This document shows positions 45,721 through 53,991 of a DNA stretch of 64,000 nucleotides, one piece after another. Source of the DNA: Candidatus Methanomassiliicoccus intestinalis Issoire-Mx1 (lineage in GTDB: Archaea; Thermoplasmatota; Thermoplasmata; Methanomassiliicoccales; Methanomassiliicoccaceae); assembly GCF_000404225.1 (NCBI RefSeq), contig NC_021353.1, forward strand, positions 62,001 through 126,000. The letters run 5' to 3'. Position numbers and translations under genes: made by a program. The stretch's first letter is position 1, and each line of letters opens with the position of its first letter. The notes under the pieces are model-generated. The model saw only the letters and a list, made by a program, of their open reading frames with translations. It did no database searches and was not told the DNA's origin.

Positions 45721-48424
45721 AATGTTGAGCGCTAATGAGTCCGTTGAAATAGTAGAAGTCTGGATTATAAATGACCAGACCAGCTTAAACAAGATTGGAA
45801 GTTATTTAACTCCTGAAATTCAAAATAAAAACTATACAGACCTATGGGACGATGAATGTATAGCAGATGGTCCATGGATTGCAGTAGCATTCAAAGCATT
45901 GGAAGCTGGTGAAGCTACCGTAACTGTATCAAATCCAAACAGCACATTAACTGATGATACATATACATTTACAAAATCCAATTGTGCCGCTGACACTACA
46001 TATGTATTTACTGCATATCTAAACGGTACACCTGATGCTAATGGAAAACTACCGAGCGGTATATCTGCTGCTGGCAAAGATGCACTGAAAATCAGTGATG
46101 AATCTAAGTTCTATACTGATAATTATACAGTCACTGCAAAAGTAGGCAGTGATGGTGTAGAAGCAACATACACCATGAATTATGGTGATCTTGGAAAGTC
46201 TTATGACGTTTCATTTAACTTAAATGATGTAAATGAAAGCGGAAAGAAGAGTCTTGATGAAGTTATTGTAAATGGACTTGGAACAACTACAGGAATCAGC
46301 TGGTACGTTGATGAAAATGGCATTTATCATGCTATTGTAAACTCTGGTTCTATTTATGTTGAACAATTAGTTTCTATCATCTCAAATGCAGTATCTAAAA
46401 CAGGATACACTTTAGACTCTTGGAAAGATGCTGATGGAAATGTGTATTCTACAAGCGCAGTTGGAACAACATCTGTTAAAAAAGATATGAGTTTCTCTGC
46501 AGTATGGTTACTTAAAGACGGATACAAAGAAGTGCCAGTAAATGTTGTATTTGACGATCAGACAACGGAATACGTAAAAGCATACATGTTGATTGGTAAT
46601 AACGATGATAAAGTTGAAATTAAATACGCGGGTCTAAACAATAGCATTAAAACAATTGCAAAACTGGATTTGAACGGTATTGTTGTAAATAACGTAGACG
46701 ACAAGAACTCTCCAGCTATTAAACCGATTTATTCCGATGCTAAATTAACATATGGTGATAAGACCATTGAAGACTCTGCAATAATTTCAGCAGACAGCAC
46801 ACTCACTGCAACATATACATTCAATGACAGAGAATATTCTAAGATTGTAATCCATTCTGAAGCATTCAAAGGCGGAAAAGATGTTACACTCTTTGCATTA
46901 AAGAATGCAGATTACACTTACAATCAGATATTCAAAGCTTTACAATTCCCAACCACTGAGACTGATGGAATAAAAGCTGCATTATCACTTAAAGATGACG
47001 GCAACCTTGATGGCGATAAAAACGCCACTACATCTGATAACTACTACCTGTTAACAGGATGGAATGACGGTGCTGAACTGTTAGACAGCCAGAGAAACGC
47101 TCCTGCTGAATTAACACTTGATTCAAGACTCAATGGATATAATGTAATCTTTATGTCCAAAGGCCAATATGAGATTGTATATATTCCATATGGAGAGCTT
47201 TCTGCAGACAAATGTACACTCGATACGTCTGGGTTAAACCATTGGGTATGGATGGACCACACTGATTATTCAGACTCAACCTTTAGTGGAATACAGTCCT
47301 TCAATTTCAACCAGTCTCAGATAAACGTAATTGAAAAATTGAAAAACGATCATGAAACTCCAGTGGCTGTATTTATCGCATGTTTTACACCTTCAAGCAG
47401 CACTTCCTATGCAGTCTTTGATGCAGGTGACGCCAACTTTGGAAATGAGGATGTTGACAAAATAATCATACCTGGAAAGGTTAATGAGAACATTCCATTA
47501 CCTGCAACCACACCTGCATTCGGTGATGAAGATAATAAAATGCTATTCATAGATTGGAAACACAGTGAAACAAAGTATTCATCTGAAGATAAGTATTCTT
47601 CAAGCAGTGTAACTGAGTATGATCCCATTACTGAGAAATATTCTCATAAGGTTACATTCTACAATGGCAATGATGCAGTTGGAGTATTCTATTATTATTC
47701 TGGAGCTCCAACATCTACAGACATTACTGCAAACTTAGTTGCATTTGAAGCTGATGGAATTGCATATCAGAAATCTTCATTAACACTCAACAATAAATCA
47801 GATGATAATCCTGCAGATAAAGTATATGAGAGCATAATCTATACAACAAAGGCAGGTTATGATCTTAAACAGTGGAACGATGCTGACGGAAATGCAATGA
47901 TTGCAATTTCATCTAAATTAGTTGATGGTGAGACTGTATATAGCGTTGATAAAGTCAATATAAAAGAACTCAAGAATGATCTGAGTTTATATGCTAAATT
48001 TGAACCTAAGAAATTCAACATTGTATACAACAGCGGAATTGCGGCTGCCCCTAACCCAATCAATCAATCTGGATTTGTAGATGAGTCCTTAAAGCTTTAT
48101 GGAGCTTCAACTTTCAACAACGAAGGAAAGAAACTCCTGTCCTGGAATACAAGAGCTGACGGAGAGGGAACCAAATACAATCTTTCATCAGACTTTACTC
48201 TCTCAGGAGAGCAATATGAAAAACTGGACATCATTGAGGGAGTGCCAACATTAACTCTGTATGCTGTCTGGGAAAACAACAGCGGCTCTGGATCAGGATC
48301 TGGTGACAACACTGATGGAGACAATGACAACAGCAACACAGACACATATCTGTTAGCTGGAATACTCGTTGTGATCATCATTCTGATCATCGTTGTTGCA
48401 GTTGTACTGAGAAAGAAGAACTGA
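45590..48424 (+). CDS. Giant anchored surface protein, pair 3 plus-strand member
   Basis: A 944-residue paralogue. It has the shared 43-residue start, then APMLSANES. One N-terminal DQ-type domain is present (IINDQTSLNKIG and PWIAVAFKA, about residues 55-105). The shared middle modules (VIFMSKGQYEIVYIPYG, TSYAVFDAGDANFG, VTFYNGNDAVGVFY) and repeats (WNTRADGEGT, LYAVWE) follow. A Gly/Ser-rich linker (SGSGSGSGDN), a type A anchor and RKKN tail close it. A run of its middle (KNATTSDNYYLLTGWNDGAE) is nearly the same as in its convergent partner, evidence of exchange inside the pair. Confidence 0.9.
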   Translation: MKTEKRLTMALSVLVALMMLAVPLASSSNLFVDGGQTNSNGDAPMLSANESVEIVEVWIINDQTSLNKIGSYLTPEIQNKNYTDLWDDECIADGPWIAVAFKALEAGEATVTVSNPNSTLTDDTYTFTKSNCAADTTYVFTAYLNGTPDANGKLPSGISAAGKDALKISDESKFYTDNYTVTAKVGSDGVEATYTMNYGDLGKSYDVSFNLNDVNESGKKSLDEVIVNGLGTTTGISWYVDENGIYHAIVNSGSIYVEQLVSIISNAVSKTGYTLDSWKDADGNVYSTSAVGTTSVKKDMSFSAVWLLKDGYKEVPVNVVFDDQTTEYVKAYMLIGNNDDKVEIKYAGLNNSIKTIAKLDLNGIVVNNVDDKNSPAIKPIYSDAKLTYGDKTIEDSAIISADSTLTATYTFNDREYSKIVIHSEAFKGGKDVTLFALKNADYTYNQIFKALQFPTTETDGIKAALSLKDDGNLDGDKNATTSDNYYLLTGWNDGAELLDSQRNAPAELTLDSRLNGYNVIFMSKGQYEIVYIPYGELSADKCTLDTSGLNHWVWMDHTDYSDSTFSGIQSFNFNQSQINVIEKLKNDHETPVAVFIACFTPSSSTSYAVFDAGDANFGNEDVDKIIIPGKVNENIPLPATTPAFGDEDNKMLFIDWKHSETKYSSEDKYSSSSVTEYDPITEKYSHKVTFYNGNDAVGVFYYYSGAPTSTDITANLVAFEADGIAYQKSSLTLNNKSDDNPADKVYESIIYTTKAGYDLKQWNDADGNAMIAISSKLVDGETVYSVDKVNIKELKNDLSLYAKFEPKKFNIVYNSGIAAAPNPINQSGFVDESLKLYGASTFNNEGKKLLSWNTRADGEGTKYNLSSDFTLSGEQYEKLDIIEGVPTLTLYAVWENNSGSGSGSGDNTDGDNDNSNTDTYLLAGILVVIIILIIVVAVVLRKKN

Positions 48425-48454
48425 AAGTAAAAAAACACTTAAGTAAAATCAATT

Positions 48455-48480
48455 AAAGTCAGAGTTTAATCTCTGACTTT
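48455..48480 (+). terminator. Hairpin terminator after the plus-strand gene of pair 3
   Basis: AAAGTCAGAG (48455-48464) / CTCTGACTTT (48471-48480), then a T-rich stretch. Same place and orientation as in pair 1. Confidence 0.8.
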
Positions 48481-48615
48481 TCAAATTTCTTTTTTTAAAA
48501 TGAGTTTTTGAATGTTAGACTTTACAAAGTTCACTTTTTAAAATAAGTTTTTTCAGGAAAAGTTTCAGAAAAGTAAACAAAAGAAATAGAAAAAAAGTAA
48601 GTAAAAGTTAATAAA

Positions 48616-48654
48616 AAGAATCAGTTAAGATTCTTATTTACTAACTTCGTTAGT
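48616..48654 (-). terminator. Double hairpin terminator after the minus-strand gene of pair 3
   Basis: AAGAATC/GATTCTT (48616-48622, 48629-48635) and ACTAAC-TTC-GTTAGT (48640-48654). Same order as in pair 1, opposite to pair 2. Confidence 0.7.
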
Positions 48655-48686
48655 TTTCATTGTTTATTCTTCAATCTTTAAAGTTT

Positions 48687-51600
48687 TCAGTTCTTCTTTC
48701 TCATCAGTACAATTCCTACAATAGCAAGAATTGCAATTACAGCAAGCATTCCAGCGATGAGATATAATGCAGTGTTATCACTGCTATCATTTCCATCAGT
48801 GTTGCCGCTTGGGTTGTCAGAACTTCCTACTTTCTCCCAGATAGCATAGAGTGTGAAGCCTTTTGTTATGTCATTGGGTACGTTTGATACCTTACTGACA
48901 TCTGACAAGTCTTTGAACTGTTTTCCATCGAGGGTGAAAGAGTCTCCAAGCTTGTATGAAGTTCCGTCTCCGTCAGGCCTTGTGTTCCATCCAGTGAGTT
49001 TGTAGCCGTCGTTGCTGAATGTTGAGTCCTTGAAGAGAGTTAAAGCTTCATCAACGCTGCCTACCTGCACCATGTTGTTTGTTGCAGTTGCAGTGTTACC
49101 GCTGTATATGATTGCGTATTTCTCTGCTTCGAAGTTAGCATAGAAGCTCATGTCAGATGAGATCTTCTTGAATTTGACTTCGTATGTGATTTTGGTCACA
49201 TTCTTGTCGGATTCTACCTTAGTCTCTTTCTTAACTTTGTCAAGCATTACATTGCCGTCAGTGTCTTTCCACTGAGTGACTTTGTATCCGTCTTTAGCAG
49301 GGTAGAGAACATTATTGAATGCTTTTGTTATATCTAATGATGAATCGTTGAGCTTGAGATCAGCAGCATCGTATGCAGTTCCCTTGTATGAGAATGCTAC
49401 AAGGTTTGAAGTTATGTCTTTTTCATCTACTGTGGTTTCACCGGAATAGTAGAAGATACCATTCACATCGCTGCCGTTGTAGAATGTAATTGTGTATTTG
49501 TATGGGACTACATCAGCATAGAATGTCTGAACAAATCCAGCACCATTGAATGTTGAAGCACTTTCCCCACTAGCTTTGTATCCTACATATCCAACAAGTA
49601 CTACAGTATTCTCGTAAACTGGAGATACTTCAGGCAGAGATATCGTTGTCTTTGTTGTTCCTGAGGAAGCTTTTCCAGAAACAATCATTTTATCAACGTA
49701 TTTGTTTCCGAAGTTTCCTTCGCCTGCATCAAATACTGCATATGCAGTGTTGTTGAATGAATATTCGGATCCAATAAAGACAGCAATTGGAGTTTTATGA
49801 TCGTTCGTTAATCCTTCTATGACTTTGATCTGAGACTTTGTGAAGCTGAATGTCTGTATGTTGTTGAGAGTATCCTTAGCGTAGTTGTCGTCATAGGTAA
49901 CATATGACCAGTATTTCACATTGCTGGCAATTGTGCATTTATCAGCAGATAATTCTCCATATGGAACATATACAACTTCAAACTGACCATTTACCATAAA
50001 GATAACATAGTATCCATTCAGTTCAGAATCAAGTGTTAATTCAGCAGGAGCGTTTCTCTGGCTGTCTAACAGTTCAGCACCATTGTTCCATCCTGTTAAC
50101 AGATAGTAGTTATCAGATGTAGTAGCGTTTTTATCTTTTTCAGATATGCCACTATCATTCAAAGCAAGTGCAGCTTTTATTCCATGTATGTCATCTTTTT
50201 GCTGTAATGCAGCGAAAACATTACTGTATTTGTAATCGGCGCCTTTTAATGCAAACGGAGTAACATCTTTTCCGTCTTTGAATGCTTCAGAGTGAACGAC
50301 TACTTTAGAGTATAATCTGTCATTGAGATTGTAGTTTACAGTGATCTCACTGTTTGAAGCAATTAATCCATTTGCAGGAAGATCATTGCTGCTTCCATAT
50401 GTTACTTTTGAAGAATATACTTCTTTAACATTTACAACATCAGGCTTAGTAGCATCATTTACAATGATACCAAATGTGTTGATTCCAGTTGCTTTTGTAA
50501 TATCTCCAGCGAGACCAACAGGGTTGATAAATATCGTATTTTTGTCTCTTACCTCATATGCTTTAATGAAATCTCCTACAAGAACATCATCTTGGTAAAC
50601 ATGAATAGGAGCTTCAACAAATCCTTCCTTTAATTCCCAGGTTGCAGTGAAGGTCATATTTTTATCGACTGCTTTGTCTCCATCAGCATATTGAGAACTA
50701 GTGTATTTATTATTATTTGCACCTGCATAGCTCATGTTTGTGTAGTTACCGTCATCAGATGCCCACTCAGTAAGTGTATATCCATTTCTTGTAATCTGAT
50801 CAAATATTTCAGTAATCAAATACTCGATTGAAACTTTATTTTTCTCAGTGGTGAGTGATACGACCAGATCCCCATCGGTGTTTACTTCCCAAGATTTTAC
50901 ATTTGTATTGGAGCTACTCACAGTGGGTATCTTAACAACAGGAATGTCTAAACTGTTCTCATCAGAATTTAATTTAAAGATGACGTTGTATGTTCCAGAA
51001 GGACTGCCGTATGTTGCAGATCCAACAGACTTGTTTCCGTTAGCAGCGGTTATTTCAACATTGTAAATATTATTATCCCACTGCGCCGCGTTGGACATCC
51101 CCAACATATCCTTAGTGCCACCATCTTGATTGCTTACAGTAGCAACAAACACATATGTCCCGGCTTTACTCCAGTACATTGTGAATGGTTTTTCACTGGA
51201 TAAATTATGAGCAGCAGATATGTTAAGTGTTACAGTACCAGGAGATGTTGTTGTGAATGCAACGGCAACCCAAGGGTCACGTTCAGTAGCGTCATTTATT
51301 TTTGTCCATTTGCCACCTTTAATAAAATCTTCTAAGTTTTTCCCATAGTTTGCAATCTTTTCAAAGCTGTTCTGATCATCAATCATCCAGACTTCATCAA
51401 CTGTAACGTTGTCAACTTCAGAAGTCATTGATACTTTAGATCCAACAGTTTCGCTACTGGAATCATATAACTGAGCACTTACAGTGTATACTTGATTGTA
51501 GTAATCTTTGGATTCAGAAATGCCTAGCGAATCACTATCACCATTAAAGGTTCCAAGTGGGAATGTTGCATAGTACTCTTTCTTTGATGAATCGTAAAGA

Positions 51601-52025
51601 TTCATTCCAGAATATCCACCATACTTAGTTATATCGTTAGTTCCGTTGTTGTAATCAACATCGAATTTGACTTTCAAGTCACCAGTTGTCGCCAAGTTAC
51701 TACTCTTTACTTTATCACTTACAGTGTAAACTGTGACAAGACATGGAGCGTAACTATTCATGTCTTTATCAGATTTGTTGCCAAGAATACTTTTAAGCTT
51801 ATCATAAATTGGTAAGTCATTAAGATCAGTGATATTATCGATTATGTAAACATCTTTAATCGTAATATCATCATTCGATGCGTCACTTACAATTGGCGCA
51901 TCGCCGTTAGAGTTTGTCTGTCCCCCATCCACGAACAAGTTGCTTGAAGATGCGAGAGGGACAGCTAGCATCATAAGCGCAACTAAGACGCTCAGAGCCA
52001 TTGTCAGTCTCTTTTCTGTTTTCAT
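48687..52025 (-). CDS. Giant anchored surface protein, pair 3 minus-strand member (longest)
   Basis: A 1112-residue paralogue. It has the shared 43-residue start, then APIVSDAS. Two N-terminal DQ-type domains are present (first IIDNITDLNDLP and PCLVTVYTV, second MIDDQNSFEKIA and PWVAVAFTT). Middle modules (VIFMVNGQFEVVYVPYG, TAYAVFDAGEGNFG, ITFYNGSDVNGIFYY) and repeats (WNTRPDGDGT, LYAIWE) follow. A type B anchor (ALYLIAGMLAVIAILAIVG) and tail MRKKN close it. Its last ~130 residues read nearly like the 5677 gene. Exported, anchored; function inferred as adhesion or surface variation. Confidence 0.9.
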   Translation of the reverse strand: MKTEKRLTMALSVLVALMMLAVPLASSSNLFVDGGQTNSNGDAPIVSDASNDDITIKDVYIIDNITDLNDLPIYDKLKSILGNKSDKDMNSYAPCLVTVYTVSDKVKSSNLATTGDLKVKFDVDYNNGTNDITKYGGYSGMNLYDSSKKEYYATFPLGTFNGDSDSLGISESKDYYNQVYTVSAQLYDSSSETVGSKVSMTSEVDNVTVDEVWMIDDQNSFEKIANYGKNLEDFIKGGKWTKINDATERDPWVAVAFTTTSPGTVTLNISAAHNLSSEKPFTMYWSKAGTYVFVATVSNQDGGTKDMLGMSNAAQWDNNIYNVEITAANGNKSVGSATYGSPSGTYNVIFKLNSDENSLDIPVVKIPTVSSSNTNVKSWEVNTDGDLVVSLTTEKNKVSIEYLITEIFDQITRNGYTLTEWASDDGNYTNMSYAGANNNKYTSSQYADGDKAVDKNMTFTATWELKEGFVEAPIHVYQDDVLVGDFIKAYEVRDKNTIFINPVGLAGDITKATGINTFGIIVNDATKPDVVNVKEVYSSKVTYGSSNDLPANGLIASNSEITVNYNLNDRLYSKVVVHSEAFKDGKDVTPFALKGADYKYSNVFAALQQKDDIHGIKAALALNDSGISEKDKNATTSDNYYLLTGWNNGAELLDSQRNAPAELTLDSELNGYYVIFMVNGQFEVVYVPYGELSADKCTIASNVKYWSYVTYDDNYAKDTLNNIQTFSFTKSQIKVIEGLTNDHKTPIAVFIGSEYSFNNTAYAVFDAGEGNFGNKYVDKMIVSGKASSGTTKTTISLPEVSPVYENTVVLVGYVGYKASGESASTFNGAGFVQTFYADVVPYKYTITFYNGSDVNGIFYYSGETTVDEKDITSNLVAFSYKGTAYDAADLKLNDSSLDITKAFNNVLYPAKDGYKVTQWKDTDGNVMLDKVKKETKVESDKNVTKITYEVKFKKISSDMSFYANFEAEKYAIIYSGNTATATNNMVQVGSVDEALTLFKDSTFSNDGYKLTGWNTRPDGDGTSYKLGDSFTLDGKQFKDLSDVSKVSNVPNDITKGFTLYAIWEKVGSSDNPSGNTDGNDSSDNTALYLIAGMLAVIAILAIVGIVLMRKKN

Positions 52026-52175
52026 TCAATCACCATTTTTGCCTTCTCTTCTCAAAGACTGAAATTAAAATCACTTTCTAACTTCAAAACTCAAAAAAGA
52101 AAAGAGAAACCAAAATCAAAAACAAAAAAACAATTTTTTTCAAAACCAAAACTGCAAACTCAATCAGCAATAAGA
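51895..52175 (-). repeat. 281-bp 5' repeat, copy R6
   Basis: Minus-strand copy of the shared block, in inverted orientation to R5. Immediately upstream of it the sequence (AAAATAGAAAATAG) matches the flank of R3 inverted, not that of R4 or R2. Confidence 0.95.
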
Positions 52176-52772
52176 AAATAGAAAATAGAAAAGAAATGAG
52201 AATTGCAAATCATTTCAAAAACTAAAAACCAAACAAACAAGAAGAATCAATAAACAGAATAAACAAAAGAGAAAGAAGAAGAATAAACAAAAGAGAATAA
52301 TCAAAGAACAAAGAAAAAGAGAAAGAGAATTGCAAATCGATTCAAAAACTAAAAACCAAATAATCAAAAATCAAACCAAATAATCAAAACAATCAATACA
52401 AACAGAATCAATGAAAGAATAATCAAACATAATAAAACAAAGAACAAAACAGAAGAAAAGAACAAAAGAGAGAAAAACAGAAGAAAACAATAAAAGAAAG
52501 AAGAATGAAAATAGAACAAAGAAACAAGAAGAGAATAGAATTGCAAATCAATAAACAAACAAGAACAAAACAGTCAAAACAAAATAACAAGAATAAAGAA
52601 AGAAAAGAACAAAAATAGAACAAAACAATAAACAAAACAATTAACACTCAATAAAAGAAACTCCAAACAAACAGAAAAACAATCAAGACATATCAAAATC
52701 ACATAAAAAACAATCAATCAAAACATATCAAAAAACTCAAAACAAATCAATTCACAAATCATAAATCAAATT
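52176..52772. repeat. A-rich, T-poor mosaic tract right of pair 3
   Basis: About 600 bp of short A-rich words. It contains two GAATTGCAAATC copies (~52200 and ~52327) plus a GAATTGCAAATC-like third (~52537), and the 191-bp module (52269-52459). Built from the same blocks as the other flanks but with extra units. No gene. Confidence 0.75.
52269..52459. repeat. 191-bp A-rich module shared with 35000-35190
   Basis: Reads the same as 35000-35190 in the same orientation, up to the base change at 52460 (G) versus 35191 (C). Confidence 0.85.
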
Positions 52773-52861
52773 CAGACTCAAATCATCAACTCAAATCATT
52801 TATGAATCATATACTTCGACTCAAAAACAATAAAATTCAATATCAAAATTAAACTTCAAAA
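52773..52861. repeat. 89-bp flank module, type II (right of pair 3)
   Basis: Identical to 35361-35449. Confidence 0.85.
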
Positions 52862-52968
52862 TCAAAATAAAATAAAAGAATTCAATCATCAATATCATAT
52901 CAAAACTCAAAATCAATCATCAAACTTAAATCAAACTCAACTTAACTTAATTCATTCTCATTTCATAT

Positions 52969-53007
52969 GCGCAGGGGAATATGATTGAGATGATGGTTCC
53001 CCTGCGC
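52969..53007. repeat. Cassette-boundary inverted repeat, site E (right of pair 3)
   Basis: GCGCAGGGGAA (52969-52979), a 17-nt spacer equal to that of site A, TTCCCCTGCGC (52997-53007). The outer side GTTGATGCATGTCCGCATG mirrors site D. tRNA-Thr begins 177 bp to the right. Confidence 0.9.
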
Positions 53008-53183
53008 GTTGATGCATGTCCGCATGTGTTTACATAACGTACAGTATAATGTCTCTTGTTTAGATGCGAATCATTCGTATCATTGTATTATCTGGATTAA
53101 GAATAGTTATGCATCTTTGCAGGAAAGTACACGTAATTTCTTAGAAAGTTTTATAACTGACAAGAAGACTCCCCCTTTTAATC

Positions 53184-53258
53184 GCCACTGTGGCTTAGTG
53201 GTATAGCGACGCCTTGGTAAGGCGTAGGCCGAGGGTTCAATTCCCTCCAGTGGCTCCA
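53184..53258 (+). tRNA. tRNA-Thr (anticodon GGT), CCA encoded
   Basis: Acceptor GCCACTG (53184-53190) pairs with CAGTGGC, discriminator T at 53255, then CCA at 53256-53258 in the DNA. The anticodon arm is CGCCTTGGTAAGGCG with anticodon GGT. The T-arm is GGGTTCAATTCCC. A short T-run follows. Confidence 0.95.
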
Positions 53259-53485
53259 CTTTTTAACATCACACGTAGATATACCGAATTTTTTTAGTGA
53301 TGTCTGAAGAACGATCATTACATGACAAATGCATGTTTCGTTATTGATAATGCTATACAGCCAGTTGTGTCATATCATTTATCTCAACTTTTGTGATTTT
53401 ACAAAAAGAATACTGACAGGATCTGATTACCAGAGTCATAACGTCAAACAAACCTGAAATACTAAAGACATAATACAGCAGTGAA

Positions 53486-53929
53486 ATGGCTAATCAAATC
53501 CAAAGAGTAGAAATAAGTGCTATCGAAGCAAAGCGCTTTGCAAAAAGGGGAGAAACAGTCACCAATGTCAGAATAGACCATAACAGCACAGTGACTCAAG
53601 TTTCTAAAGTATCACCCAATAAGGTAAATGTAGATTTCAGGTTTGCAGTAAACTATTCTGGAATTGGATTTATTGTAATGGAAGGGTCTGTTCTTCTAGA
53701 AGATGAGGAAAACATCCTTGGAGATAAATGGATAGCAAACGGCGCACTCCCTAAAGAAGAAGCAGCTACAGTTCATAATTCAGTCGTATCTTACTGCGTA
53801 CCAATTGCTATGTTCCTGACAAGAGATCTGCACCTTCCATCTCCAGTGCCACTGCCTCATATCAATGTACAGGAGAATAAACCCCCGCAGATGCCACCAA
53901 GATCTTCAATAGGTCCAGAATTCGCATAA
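53486..53929 (+). CDS. Small conserved-looking hypothetical protein
   Basis: A 147-residue soluble protein. The first 85 residues suggest a beta-rich fold (NKVNVDFRFAVNYSGIGFIVMEGSVLLED), reminiscent of SecB-like chaperone folds. This is followed by a helix-strand part and a Pro-rich tail (PPQMPPRSS). I cannot assign a function. It is monocistronic, between tRNA-Thr and hdrD. Confidence 0.7.
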   Translation: MANQIQRVEISAIEAKRFAKRGETVTNVRIDHNSTVTQVSKVSPNKVNVDFRFAVNYSGIGFIVMEGSVLLEDEENILGDKWIANGALPKEEAATVHNSVVSYCVPIAMFLTRDLHLPSPVPLPHINVQENKPPQMPPRSSIGPEFA

Positions 53930-53991
53930 TCTTTTCATTATGCATTATTTTTCTAAAATAAATTAAAAAAAGTAAGAAGGGAAAGACCTAA

